Positions 36,128-46,108 of a stretch of 64,000 bases of DNA are shown piece by piece (position 1 is the first letter of the stretch; the number at the start of each line of letters is the position of its first letter). Under the pieces are notes generated by a model. The model made no database searches. It had not been told where the DNA came from and was given only the letters and a program-made list of their open reading frames with translations. Source of the stretch: Moraxella haemolytica. Lineage in GTDB: Bacteria > Pseudomonadota > Gammaproteobacteria > Pseudomonadales > Moraxellaceae. The position numbers and the translations under genes were made by a program. The DNA lies in the NCBI RefSeq assembly GCF_030177935.1, contig NZ_CP089974.1, positions 1,178,001-1,242,000 of the forward strand, given 5' to 3'.

Positions 36128-37612
36128 ATGACCGTTCAGACTTTTAATCCCAATCAGCCAAACCCTACCGAGACTGGCTACCACCATAAAGCCAATCATA
36201 ATCAAAACCGCAACATTGCCGAAAGCCAACAATTTACTCATGGCGATATCAATACATCAGCCCCTAAGATTGGCTTTGTCTCATTGGGTTGCCCCAAAGC
36301 TTTGGTTGATAGCGAACGCATTATTACCGAGCTTAGTCGTGAAGGATATCAAGTTGCCAAAGATTATGATGGTGCTGATTTAGTGGTAGTGAATACCTGC
36401 GGATTCATTGAAAGTGCTGTTCAAGAAAGCCTTGATGCCATCGGTGAGGCAATCACCCAAAACGGCAAAGTTATTGTTACAGGCTGTCTAGGCAAAGACG
36501 CCGAAAAAATTCGCACCATGCACCCTGCCGTACTAGCAGTAACAGGTGCTCATGCCTATCAAGAGGTCGTTCAGGCTGTTACTCATCATGTGCCAAAACC
36601 CATTAAGAACAAATCCTACGACCCAAAAATTGACCTAATCAACGAAGCTGGCATCAAGTTGACACCCGCTCATTATGCCTATTTAAAAATCAGTGAAGGC
36701 TGTAATCATCGCTGTACCTTTTGTATCATTCCGTCATTGCGTGGAGATTTGGTATCTCGCACGATAGACGATGTTCTAAAGGAGGCACACGCCCTAAAAA
36801 AAGCAGGCGTAAAAGAGCTACTCATCATCAGCCAAGACACCTCTGCTTATGGCGTGGATTTAAAATACAAAATGAGCTTTTGGCAAGGCGAGCCCATTCG
36901 GAGTAAATTCTTTGATATGTGCCAAGCCTTAGCCAAACTCGGCATTTGGGTGCGGCTACATTATGTTTATCCTTATCCGCATGTTGATGATGTGGTACAA
37001 ATTATGGCAGATAGCATGACAGCAAGTGATGACATGGGTGGACTACTCCCCTACCTAGATATTCCTTTCCAACACGCTTCACCATCTGTTCTAAAAGCAA
37101 TGAAACGCCCTGCTCACAGTGAGAATGTACTAGAACGCATCGCTAAATGGCGAGAAATCTGCCCAGATATTACCATTCGTTCGAGTTTTGTGGTAGGCTT
37201 TCCTGGTGAGACCGAAGAAGATTTTGAATATCTACTAGATTGGCTCAAAAAAGCTCGCCTTGACCGAGTTGGTTGCTTTACTTACTCCGAGGTTGAAGGT
37301 GCTGTTGCCAACACTTTACCCAATCCCATACCAGAACACATAAAACAAGACCGCTACGAGCGATTGATGACAGTTGCTCAGACCATCAGTGCTGAAAAGC
37401 TACAAGAAAAGGTTGGTAAAAGCATGGTTGTACTGGTCGATGACATTGATATCAAAGAGAATATCGCCATTTGTCGTAGTCATGCTGACGCACCAGAGAT
37501 TGATGGTCATGTCTATGTGGATAACATTGACCATAGCGTAAAAATCGGTCAATGGCTTCGTGTTGTCATTGATGAAGCCAGTGAGTACGATCTGTTTGCA
37601 AGTTATCACTAA
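36128..37612 (+). CDS. rimO: Ribosomal protein S12 methylthiotransferase RimO
   Basis: Radical-SAM enzyme that adds a methylthio group to an Asp of ribosomal protein S12. 494 residues: a ~45-residue Asn/Gln/His-rich N-terminal extension not seen in E. coli RimO, then the UPF0004 domain starting [17 protein letters not shown], the radical-SAM cluster motif in [14 protein letters not shown] (residues ~190-203; three Cys in CxxxCxxC), and a C-terminal TRAM domain. [13 protein letters not shown] distinguishes RimO from MiaB. Single gene after the tRNA pair. Confidence 0.95.
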   Translation: MTVQTFNPNQPNPTETGYHHKANHNQNRNIAESQQFTHGDINTSAPKIGFVSLGCPKALVDSERIITELSREGYQVAKDYDGADLVVVNTCGFIESAVQESLDAIGEAITQNGKVIVTGCLGKDAEKIRTMHPAVLAVTGAHAYQEVVQAVTHHVPKPIKNKSYDPKIDLINEAGIKLTPAHYAYLKISEGCNHRCTFCIIPSLRGDLVSRTIDDVLKEAHALKKAGVKELLIISQDTSAYGVDLKYKMSFWQGEPIRSKFFDMCQALAKLGIWVRLHYVYPYPHVDDVVQIMADSMTASDDMGGLLPYLDIPFQHASPSVLKAMKRPAHSENVLERIAKWREICPDITIRSSFVVGFPGETEEDFEYLLDWLKKARLDRVGCFTYSEVEGAVANTLPNPIPEHIKQDRYERLMTVAQTISAEKLQEKVGKSMVVLVDDIDIKENIAICRSHADAPEIDGHVYVDNIDHSVKIGQWLRVVIDEASEYDLFASYH

Positions 37613-37772
37613 CTTATGAGACTGGCTTATTGTTAAAGTGTGCGGCGTATTGATATACCCAAATAAGCCCATAAGGGTTTAATCACAAAAATTCATCAAA
37701 AATCATGGCTTAAACACTACCTATAGATTGTTAAGGTTCTTTGATAGATACTTTACATCTGCTTTAAATAAT

Positions 37773-37807
37773 AAAAAAAACACCCAAAATTTTTTGAGTG
37801 TTTTTTT
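37773..37807. terminator. gap: Terminator between rimO and gap
   Basis: Hairpin with arms 37774-37783 and 37798-37807, extended inward with one mismatch. A-run and T-run flank it. It lies 20 bp past the gap stop and serves that gene at least. Confidence 0.7.
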
Positions 37808-37826
37808 ATTGTCTTGGTTGGCAAGG

Positions 37827-39164
37827 TTAGCTGTTGTTTGCCATAACTTCTGCCACACGAATGACCTGAGTACTATAACCCATCTCATTATCATACCACA
37901 CATAAAGGGTGGCACGGTTATCGGTGGCGATGGTTGCTTTAGCATCAAAGATTGCAACTTTTTTAGAACCAACAAAATCAGTAGAAACCGCTTCGCTACT
38001 GTCTGAATAATCAATTTGTTCTTGCCACTGTTGGCTTTGCGACTTGTCTTTGATGAAAGCATTAAGCTCATCAGCAGAACCTACCGCTTTTTCAAAGTTG
38101 AGATTTAAAATCGCCAAAGATACATTAGGCGTTGGTACACGAATGGCATTGCCAGTCAGTTTACCCTTAAGCTCTGGAATGGCTTTGGATACCGCAGAAG
38201 CCGCACCTGTTGAGGTCATCACCATATTAAGTGGTGCAGCACGACCACGGCGGTCAGCTTTATGATGGTTATCCACTAGATTTTGGTCGTTAGTAAACGC
38301 ATGGACAGTTTCCATATGACCATTGACGATACCATAATGATCATGCAATACTTTTAAGGTTGGTGTGATGGCGTTGGTGGTGCAACTTGCTGCTGATACG
38401 ATAGAATCAGAACCGATGGTATCGTGGTTTACACCATAGACCACATTCTTAATCTCGCCTTTAGCAGGAGCGGTTAATAGTACTTTTTTTACGCCCTTAC
38501 TTGCTAGGTGTTTACCTAGACCTGCTTCATCTTTCCATTTGCCTGTGTTGTCAATAACGATGGCATTATTGATACCATGTGCAGTGTAATCCACTTCGCT
38601 TGGGTCAGATGCGTAGATAACTTTAATAAAGCGACCACCCACAATGATGCCGCCGTTAGCAGTATCAATCTCAACAGACCCATCAAACCAACCATGCACA
38701 CTATCACGCTCAAGAAGCGAGCCACGCTTAGCAAGGTCGCCTTCGCCAGCAGGACGCACTACGATGGCTTTTAATTGCAATCCTTTATCAGAAGCAGGAC
38801 GGCTCATTAACAAGCGGGCTAGAATGCGACCAATGCGACCAAAGCCATATAGCACCACATCTGTTGCTGGCACTTCTTGACCACTTGCAAAGTCGTCCGC
38901 TGTTTTATCTGCCTTGATGGCTTGTCCTAGATCAATAGTAGTATTTGAGACATCTAGGCTTTGAGCCAACGCCAAAGTGTCAGCCACCTTTAAACCTGCG
39001 TTAGTATGCTTGGTCAGAATATCTGCCACCGACAGCGACAGACACTCACCAAAAAACAATACGCTGACATTTTTATTGGTCAATTTAGCAAGTGCAACAA
39101 TCAGCTCAACCGCTGATGATTCGTCCGCTTGACGCTTAGCAAGATGATCTTGATAGATGCTCAT
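37827..39164 (-). CDS. gap: Glyceraldehyde-3-phosphate dehydrogenase (long form)
   Basis: NAD(P)-dependent oxidation of glyceraldehyde 3-phosphate. 445 residues, about 100 more than classical GAPDH; the extra N-terminal domain (helical, LAKRQADESSAVELIVALAK) is shared with the long GAPDH of Acinetobacter and Pseudomonas. The Rossmann motif YGFGRIGR lies near residue 108, the catalytic Cys in SAASCTTNAITP near 260, and the C-terminal WYDNEMGYSTQV is diagnostic. Direction of use (glycolytic or gluconeogenic) cannot be read from the sequence. Confidence 0.94.
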   Translation of the reverse strand: MSIYQDHLAKRQADESSAVELIVALAKLTNKNVSVLFFGECLSLSVADILTKHTNAGLKVADTLALAQSLDVSNTTIDLGQAIKADKTADDFASGQEVPATDVVLYGFGRIGRILARLLMSRPASDKGLQLKAIVVRPAGEGDLAKRGSLLERDSVHGWFDGSVEIDTANGGIIVGGRFIKVIYASDPSEVDYTAHGINNAIVIDNTGKWKDEAGLGKHLASKGVKKVLLTAPAKGEIKNVVYGVNHDTIGSDSIVSAASCTTNAITPTLKVLHDHYGIVNGHMETVHAFTNDQNLVDNHHKADRRGRAAPLNMVMTSTGAASAVSKAIPELKGKLTGNAIRVPTPNVSLAILNLNFEKAVGSADELNAFIKDKSQSQQWQEQIDYSDSSEAVSTDFVGSKKVAIFDAKATIATDNRATLYVWYDNEMGYSTQVIRVAEVMANNS

Positions 39165-39275
39165 GATGGTTTCCTTTAATAAACGAATGGAATATAGACA
39201 ATAACAAATAGATGAATTTTAAAATAAAACACCCTGATTGTCTAGAATTATTTATTGCAAACATAGGTGTATGTT

Positions 39276-40325
39276 TTAAATAAATCCACGAATGCCTGCC
39301 ACTGCCACCGCACCACTGGCCCACGCATCACCCAAATCATCGGGTGATAACCCACCTAAGGCAATCACAGGCACATCAGATAACTCTGCCAATGCCCAAA
39401 AATCCCCCCACCCTAAGGCAGGCTCGTTTGGATGGCTTTGGGTTGGCTTAACAGGCGACAACAACACCGCTAGCACAGGATGAACTCGTGCCAATGCATT
39501 GGCTTTTTGCAGGCTTTGCTTGTCATGACAGCTTGCGATGATGGGAGCGTTGGGCAAATCTAATGTTGATGAGTAAAACAAATCAAGGTTCATCAACTGC
39601 TCTTGGGTCAATCTATGTGCCAAGACTGTAGTGCCACCCATACCATGTGATGTACCAAATGGCACAACAAAGCGTAAATCTTTCCGTACTGATTTTAAAA
39701 CATCAATCAGCTCATCATCAATCTGTACACCAGCCTGACTACGCACAACCAGCGTGCTGTTTTTAGGCAAAGTTGTATAACAATCCAACCAGTCGGTCTT
39801 ATTATTAGACTGCTTAAAATATGTCAAAGCATGACTAACGATAAGCACCTCCGGTAAGGTCAACCACATCAAAATCGCTCTATTAGCATCAGGAAATCTC
39901 TTTGACTGACTAAGAACAAAACCTTCATCATAAAAACCCAATTGTTGTCCATCCAAGCCCACTGATTGATGACGACATACATCGTATTGACTTTTGGTCA
40001 TTTTTACCAAATATACATGCAGGCACACACTCCTGCTGGCATAATCATGATAAATCCTACCCATCTTAGTGATGAGATTATCTGTGATGTCAAGCCCTAT
40101 CTCCTCTTGAACCTCACGAACCAATGCCGTCATTGCCGTCTCGCCAATCTCAATCTTACCCCCAACAAATTCCAGTTTTCCACCTTGATGCTGATGGGCA
40201 TGGCGAGTAGCAAGTAAATACTTTTTACCCTCACCTGCGTTGTATTGTAAAACCGCTATCGCCACTTCAATGGTTGGTTTGTTGGCATTTTCTACTAAAG
40301 CTGGTTGAATGCTACCGTTTGTCAT
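39276..40325 (-). CDS. Nudix hydrolase fused to a thiamine-phosphate-synthase-like domain
   Basis: 349 residues in two domains. N-terminal MutT-like Nudix domain: box from Gly56 to Leu78 with REVQEEIG at 70-77 and all GX5EX7REUXEEXGU positions met, so probably a nucleotide-pool sanitiser (8-oxo-dGTP type). The C-terminal TIM-barrel domain (~185-349) is ThiE/TenI-like, ending in PVIALGGLSPDDLGDAWASG. This fusion is common in gammaproteobacteria; the role of the second domain is unproven. ATG at 40325. Lies 110 bp downstream, in reading direction, of the hemP control region. Confidence 0.88.
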   Translation of the reverse strand: MTNGSIQPALVENANKPTIEVAIAVLQYNAGEGKKYLLATRHAHQHQGGKLEFVGGKIEIGETAMTALVREVQEEIGLDITDNLITKMGRIYHDYASRSVCLHVYLVKMTKSQYDVCRHQSVGLDGQQLGFYDEGFVLSQSKRFPDANRAILMWLTLPEVLIVSHALTYFKQSNNKTDWLDCYTTLPKNSTLVVRSQAGVQIDDELIDVLKSVRKDLRFVVPFGTSHGMGGTTVLAHRLTQEQLMNLDLFYSSTLDLPNAPIIASCHDKQSLQKANALARVHPVLAVLLSPVKPTQSHPNEPALGWGDFWALAELSDVPVIALGGLSPDDLGDAWASGAVAVAGIRGFI

Positions 40326-40417
40326 TTTTTATATACCGTTTATCTGAAATTTGATAAAAATTCTTAATATTTGCAATTAATATTTGCAATCTTAGAAATT
40401 TTTGCTATGATAACAAC

Positions 40418-40436
40418 AAATGATAATTATTGCTAT
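40418..40436 (+). promoter_or_regulatory. Fur-box-like site upstream of hemP
   Basis: AAATGATAATTATTGCTAT contains the core ATGATAATTATT, matching the Fur consensus at 12 of 19 positions. A second ATTATCATTTTAAT lies near 40479. Iron control fits hemP downstream; it could also affect the divergent Nudix gene. Confidence 0.5.
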
Positions 40437-40606
40437 TTAAAAATATTTAGCAGGTGTAAGTTAAAATCAACTTATAAAAATTATCATTTTAATTAGCACA
40501 GTTAATACATTTAATCTTTAGTAAATTTGTGCTTTTTTTGTTCAAAGTTTAAGCCAAAAGTGGCTCGGGAAAAAACCCGCAACCCACCAACAAAAGGAAT
40601 ATCGCC

Positions 40607-40774
40607 ATGACTATGACAATCGCTCGCTATTTTAGCAATCGTGAAACCACTCGCCTACCAACCCTGCACTCACAAAATTTATTTGCAATGACCAAAGAAG
40701 TGCGTATTGAACATCAAGGCGAAGAATACCGCTTACGCTTAACTCGCAACAATCGCCTGATTTTAACCAAATAA
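40607..40774 (+). CDS. hemP: Hemin uptake protein HemP-like
   Basis: 55 residues: MTMTIARYFSN at the start and a C-terminal half with VRIEHQGEEYRLRLTRNN followed by RLILTK, the conserved HemP pattern (I-x-H-x-G-x-x-Y-x-L-R-x-T...LILTK). Small cytoplasmic protein usually linked to heme uptake genes and iron control; proposed regulatory role, mechanism unclear. AAAAGGAAT lies ahead of the ATG. A Fur-like site lies ~170 bp upstream. No hmu/hem receptor genes are adjacent. Followed by a terminator. Confidence 0.82.
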   Translation: MTMTIARYFSNRETTRLPTLHSQNLFAMTKEVRIEHQGEEYRLRLTRNNRLILTK

Positions 40775-40881
40775 GCAATAAAAGACACCATAAGTTTTTG
40801 GGTGGCAAAACACATATAAGACACATATTATTCAGCCACTCAAGCAAAATTTAATTTATGGTTATTGTCAGTTTTCTCCAA

Positions 40882-40917
40882 ATCAATAACACCGCTTCAT
40901 ATGGCGGTGTTATTGAT
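40882..40917. terminator. Bidirectional terminator between hemP and tamB
   Basis: Perfect 14-bp stem (40882-40895 with 40904-40917), 8-nt loop, T-run after. It separates converging transcripts. Confidence 0.85.
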
Positions 40918-40972
40918 TTTTTATTTATGTTTAAGGCATGTCAATCATTCTTAAGACCCATTTTAGCCATGC

Positions 40973-43900
40973 TTAAAACTTCCATCGATAAATCACATCA
41001 ACCGTGTTTTGTGCAGCACTGACCGCCTCAATATAAATACGACGGGTCAGCTGATATCGCATGGACAACTCAGACTCGGCATTAAACAGACCCACGCCAT
41101 AGCGAATATACAAATCAGGGCTAAGATGACCGGTTACACTCACGATGGTGTCATTTGAGCTACCTGACGCATCAATGGTTAAGCTCTCAAGTCCAAATGC
41201 TTGACCGATTTGATTGGTGATATTTCTTGTGCCAGTCAGCCCTAAGCTTAAACCGGCTGCCGCTAGACTGTTGGTTACTTTTGAGCGAAAACCTTGTTCG
41301 GAGATTTGGCTGTCTGCCGATTCTGTGATACGCCCTGTTACCAAAGCATTCATTGCCTGCTGTTCAGTCAGACCTGCGTCATTAAATACCGTGATTTCAG
41401 GACTGCTGATTGTGCCTTTAACACGCACACCCACCGTCTGACCTTCAATTTGTTTTTCACCTTCAATAGATAGGCGTGGGTTTAACACATCTCCGTTAAA
41501 GCGAACCTGAGCATAGTTAAGTTCAAGATTTTGCCCAATGCCATCAATCTTTGTACGCTCAGATACCTGAATAACACCTTTGGCACGCATTCGCCCCTGT
41601 CCTGACTGAGTAAGATGCAACGCCCCCGCTAAAGGAAGTTTTGCTCCCAAGCCACGAAATACCACATCATCTCCCAAATCCAAGCCGATGTCAGCATTGA
41701 TATCCCAAGGCTCAACAACGGCTAATACCTGCTCAATATCACCTGTCGCACGGCGGTCAAGCACAGTAACATCACTCGATTCACTCACGATACTGGCGGT
41801 TGACTCTGGCGGTCTGATGATGGCAGATGGTACAGATACCACACCTTGAATCTGGACATATCTTTCAGAAGGTCGAGCGATGATTTCAATATCTGGTGTC
41901 GCTTTGGCGGTCAAAAGGGGTGGTTGATTGAGTTCAAGATTCTCGCCTCGTACTCTCATATGAGCTTGCAAGGTCTTTGACCAGTCCAACTCACCCTTTA
42001 GTTCGCCTTTGCCTGAGCCTGCCATAAACTCACCCAACAGCTGTGCATTCGTGCCACGCACCTGCATATTGGCATTTATGCTAGATAGGCTAAGCGGTAC
42101 ACCGACCAACGCCAAATTCGCATCAGACAGATGAGCATTACCATAAAACAGTGGTTGTGTAAGCGTACCACCCAGACCACCACCAATGTTGGCAATGCCA
42201 GACAGACGCTGAATATTCGGAAAGAATGGACGCAACACCGCAAGATTGATGTCATTAATAAGCAATGCTCCAGAGATGGGTTTATTCTCACCATAAGGAT
42301 CAACAATCACATCAGCATAACCACGAGCTGCCACCCCTGCCACATCAGCACGCAGCTTTAACCCATCAGCAACACTTTGGGCGATGACAGATACTCGCTC
42401 ATAAGGCATCTCAATATAAGCACCATCTTGGTCAAGTCCCACACGCCCATTGTCTGAATACAAAACAGCATTAACGCTTGGCTTATCGCCCTGCTGCCAG
42501 TCTGCTTGTATTTTACCGCTTAATACCGATTGCCAATGAATATCACTAGGTAGCACCGCTGAAAATACCGAAGTATTGAGATTTTGCACCACCAAATTAA
42601 CACTGCCTGCCGTCTGAGTATAGTGAAGCGTATCTTGCAAGCACAGCGAACCTTGTTGTTCGTGGTTATGCCCCATTGACTGCCAACAATGAGCCGCCAC
42701 CGAGATACTCTTATCATTAATGCCGTAGCTAAATTCGGTTGGCTGTTTTTGAGTCAGTATGCCAAACTTACTATGCAATGCCCCATTACTTAGCACACCA
42801 CGATAGCGACCACTCGCTCTATCAAGACTGCCTTCAATTTTAGCATTCACTTGGTTTTGGGCAGATTGCGTACTAATAGCAAGCGTATGATTCTGTTCTT
42901 GTCCATAAAAATCAAGACGAGCAGACTTCACCACACGACCCATTGCAATGATATCTTTAACATCAATAAGTAGCTGACTGTCGGCACTGCCTAGATTGAT
43001 AATCCTGCCCAATGCCCTTGCCTCTTGAATAACCACATTGGCTGTACGCACACCACCTGCCGACACATCAATGTACAAAGTTGGCAAAGAGTTGCCATCA
43101 TCCATCAAGATGATACCGCCTTTAATCGCTCCTTGAGCATCTGGTAAAATCTGGCTTAAATCCGTGATAGAAATAGTAGTGGTCAGGTTGGATTTGTCGC
43201 CATCTAGACGAATACCATTCTCACCCCAGCGTACATCAAGCTGATTGGCATCTAAGCGTTTGATGATATTTTGTGCCATCTTAGCACGACTATCAATTTG
43301 CCCTCTTAGAGCTAGGATTTCATCAATATTTTTAGGGGTTTGGGTTTTTAGTTGTCCAAAATACGCCTTTAAATCCTTAGGCAAAGACAGTTCAGCCGAT
43401 AAAGATCCTTTGGCATCAAAAGGCTGATTTCGTACCATGCCCACAAGGTCTAGCTTATCAACATAGATGGTCTGCTGATGCTCCTGCCAATCACCACGCA
43501 CCGCCACACTTCCTGTCAAATCACTTGGCACTTCTTTAAAGAATGCCCCAAGATCAAAGTGGTTCATATTCGCCATCATATCCCAAGAATAGCCATGCGT
43601 GATATCCAAATATCCTTTGGCATCAAACTCGCCTGCCACCCCATGATAAGCAAGCCTATTGATATGATATTTTTGCCCCTCGCCAGCAACATCTATATTA
43701 AAGCGACCCTTAGGCAACTTGTCATGACCTACCTCACCATCAAATCGCACCGCCACATTAGACAGCTGCTCATCATTGTAGTGTCCTGTGCTATTTAACC
43801 TACCTGTTATCACAGCATTCAGATTTTCTTGGTTGAAATGATGTGTATCAAGCTCATCTAAATCCGCCAAGACATCCCAACTGACGCCATCATCAAGACC

Positions 43901-46042
43901 GACCTTGCCTGATAACTTGACCTGACCTGCATTTGAACTGGCGTGAAGTTTATGAATATCAATGGCTTTAAGGTTGCCAGAGATATGCGTGTTAAGCGTC
44001 GTCTGTGTCATACTCGGCACAAAAGACTGATTTACTTTGCCATCAAACAACGCATCAAAATGACTCAGCTCGCCATCAGACACACGCACACTGGCACGAC
44101 CCAAGCCTGCAATAGCAACCATCTGCCCATCATTAAGTTTGGCGGTCAAATCCGACTGCTCAATATTGACATCATGAGTGCTTAGTCCTTTACGCTTAGA
44201 ATCTTGACGCATTCTGCCTGATGCTTTTAGTGTACCTACGATGCTTTGAAGTGGTGTTTTATTTGGCTCATCAAAATAAGCATTGGGTAACAGTCCAGTG
44301 GTCTTGGCATCTATCTGCCATGATAGTGGTTTTTGGGTGCTAGCAAGCTCAACATAGCCAGCCCCTGACAAATTGCCCATTGCTCCATCATAGACAAAAT
44401 TACTTAAATGGATGCGTTCACCCCCATCAATCCTTGCTTTGACCGTATAATCCCCCATAGGGGCGACAGACAGCTCATTGATGCGTCCTTGTACATCAAT
44501 GAAAACCCGCCCTTTTTCTAAACGGATATCTGCCATGCCTTGTGGTGAGCGAATATTGCCTAAATTTGGCACATCTTGGCGAATCAGGTTTTGCCAGTCG
44601 GCATGAATTCGCCAAGAGGCATTAGGTATATCTTGAGATTGACTTAATGAAACTTGTATCTGCTCGCCATCTTTTTGATTTAAATCAAAGTCAAAACGAG
44701 TCTTGCCATCTTCATCTAAATAAAAATAATCAAGGCTCAAATCACCCGTCAAGGTCTTTGGCAGATACGCTTGATAGTCTTGGTATTCACTGGGTATAAT
44801 TTCACGAATCTTGTAGTTATTACCCGTTAAAGTAGCGTGCAACTCAAACTCATCTTTCCATGACATATCAGCTTTGGCGGTCAATGCACCACTTGGTGTG
44901 TCAGCACGCAAAAACGGAATCGCCATGCCACCATCACGCACCACACCACGACCACGATAACGACCAGACGGTATGTCTTTAGCCGATAAGTCTGTATTGA
45001 TTCTAAGTTCAATATCGCTGATGACCCCATCGGCGGTGATGACACCATCTGTTAAAGTAATGCTTTGTTCGGTCGCATAAGGCAAGACCACTTTATCAAA
45101 GCCAATCTTAGCACTAAATGGCGAATTCTCATCTAGACCTTGTGCAATAAACTCCCCTTGAATGTCATAACCATGATATTTGGAGGTCAAAGTTCCAACC
45201 GTTCGTTTTAGCGTACCTGTAGCATGGGTGTTCAACACACCAAAATAAGCGTTTTTAATCGCCTGCACTTCCACATCTGCTGATACATTCAGTGGATAAT
45301 CACCAGTCAGCTCAATTTGACCATCAATATTACTGACCGTTACGCTGTCATCGTAGCGGATTGTCGCTCCATTAAGCTTAATTTTGGTGCCTGTCCACAG
45401 ACCATCATTGATGCGAATGTCATGTAAATAAATAGACTCTTTGGTAGCTTGATGATAAACAATGTGCTTAACTTGAGTATTTTCAAGTTTTAACGCAACA
45501 GGCAAATCAATGGTAGCATAATCAAAAGGCTCGTCTGTTGGTGGCTGTTTATTGACAACCTGCAAAGTGTCAATCTGGCTGTTCACCAAATGCACTTGGC
45601 GTGCCAACACCGCACGAAAGCCTAACTGAACATAGGCACGATCAATCTGAATCTGCATATCTTCGCCATGAGCAATGACAATATCAGACACCCACACACC
45701 CTGCCTTAGATTACCTTCAGAATACTTTAGGCTAGTGCCAGTTTCTAGGGCAATTTTTTCTAATAAAAACTTGGTGCCTGATTGTGTTCCCATCGCATAA
45801 AATAAGATGACAAACATCAATACCATTGCAACAAGTAATGTAACAATGGCACGAATCAGATAAATGAGCCATTTTGGCTTGTTATTTGGTTGATGGTTTG
45901 AGCCATTATTAGGCTGATTTGGGTGACTGCCTAATTGCTCGGTTGGATTTTGACCATGAGAATTTTGCACAGACGATTTTAAAGCGTCGGCATGATTTGT
46001 TGTTGTATCACTATTGGATTGATGAGAAAAATTATCAGTCAT
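40973..46042 (-). CDS. tamB: Translocation and assembly module protein TamB
   Basis: Inner-membrane-anchored AsmA-like bridge protein that spans the periplasm and works with TamA, in autotransporter assembly and phospholipid transport to the outer membrane. 1689 residues versus 1259 in E. coli. Polar Asn/Gln-rich cytoplasmic N-terminus (~1-55), one TM helix (~58-82, LIRAIVTLLVAMVLMFVIL), a very long beta-rich region of repeating short strands, and the C-terminal TamB (DUF490) domain with GVRVKGTISSPEITVFNDAG near 1540 and an aromatic end (DVIYRWKF). 66 bp after tamA, same operon. Confidence 0.94.
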   Translation of the reverse strand: MTDNFSHQSNSDTTTNHADALKSSVQNSHGQNPTEQLGSHPNQPNNGSNHQPNNKPKWLIYLIRAIVTLLVAMVLMFVILFYAMGTQSGTKFLLEKIALETGTSLKYSEGNLRQGVWVSDIVIAHGEDMQIQIDRAYVQLGFRAVLARQVHLVNSQIDTLQVVNKQPPTDEPFDYATIDLPVALKLENTQVKHIVYHQATKESIYLHDIRINDGLWTGTKIKLNGATIRYDDSVTVSNIDGQIELTGDYPLNVSADVEVQAIKNAYFGVLNTHATGTLKRTVGTLTSKYHGYDIQGEFIAQGLDENSPFSAKIGFDKVVLPYATEQSITLTDGVITADGVISDIELRINTDLSAKDIPSGRYRGRGVVRDGGMAIPFLRADTPSGALTAKADMSWKDEFELHATLTGNNYKIREIIPSEYQDYQAYLPKTLTGDLSLDYFYLDEDGKTRFDFDLNQKDGEQIQVSLSQSQDIPNASWRIHADWQNLIRQDVPNLGNIRSPQGMADIRLEKGRVFIDVQGRINELSVAPMGDYTVKARIDGGERIHLSNFVYDGAMGNLSGAGYVELASTQKPLSWQIDAKTTGLLPNAYFDEPNKTPLQSIVGTLKASGRMRQDSKRKGLSTHDVNIEQSDLTAKLNDGQMVAIAGLGRASVRVSDGELSHFDALFDGKVNQSFVPSMTQTTLNTHISGNLKAIDIHKLHASSNAGQVKLSGKVGLDDGVSWDVLADLDELDTHHFNQENLNAVITGRLNSTGHYNDEQLSNVAVRFDGEVGHDKLPKGRFNIDVAGEGQKYHINRLAYHGVAGEFDAKGYLDITHGYSWDMMANMNHFDLGAFFKEVPSDLTGSVAVRGDWQEHQQTIYVDKLDLVGMVRNQPFDAKGSLSAELSLPKDLKAYFGQLKTQTPKNIDEILALRGQIDSRAKMAQNIIKRLDANQLDVRWGENGIRLDGDKSNLTTTISITDLSQILPDAQGAIKGGIILMDDGNSLPTLYIDVSAGGVRTANVVIQEARALGRIINLGSADSQLLIDVKDIIAMGRVVKSARLDFYGQEQNHTLAISTQSAQNQVNAKIEGSLDRASGRYRGVLSNGALHSKFGILTQKQPTEFSYGINDKSISVAAHCWQSMGHNHEQQGSLCLQDTLHYTQTAGSVNLVVQNLNTSVFSAVLPSDIHWQSVLSGKIQADWQQGDKPSVNAVLYSDNGRVGLDQDGAYIEMPYERVSVIAQSVADGLKLRADVAGVAARGYADVIVDPYGENKPISGALLINDINLAVLRPFFPNIQRLSGIANIGGGLGGTLTQPLFYGNAHLSDANLALVGVPLSLSSINANMQVRGTNAQLLGEFMAGSGKGELKGELDWSKTLQAHMRVRGENLELNQPPLLTAKATPDIEIIARPSERYVQIQGVVSVPSAIIRPPESTASIVSESSDVTVLDRRATGDIEQVLAVVEPWDINADIGLDLGDDVVFRGLGAKLPLAGALHLTQSGQGRMRAKGVIQVSERTKIDGIGQNLELNYAQVRFNGDVLNPRLSIEGEKQIEGQTVGVRVKGTISSPEITVFNDAGLTEQQAMNALVTGRITESADSQISEQGFRSKVTNSLAAAGLSLGLTGTRNITNQIGQAFGLESLTIDASGSSNDTIVSVTGHLSPDLYIRYGVGLFNAESELSMRYQLTRRIYIEAVSAAQNTVDVIYRWKF

Positions 46043-46108
46043 GGCAAAATTATCAAAAATTTATCAAATATTATATTACTATCACAAAAGTTAAAACATA
46101 CAGCTCAA

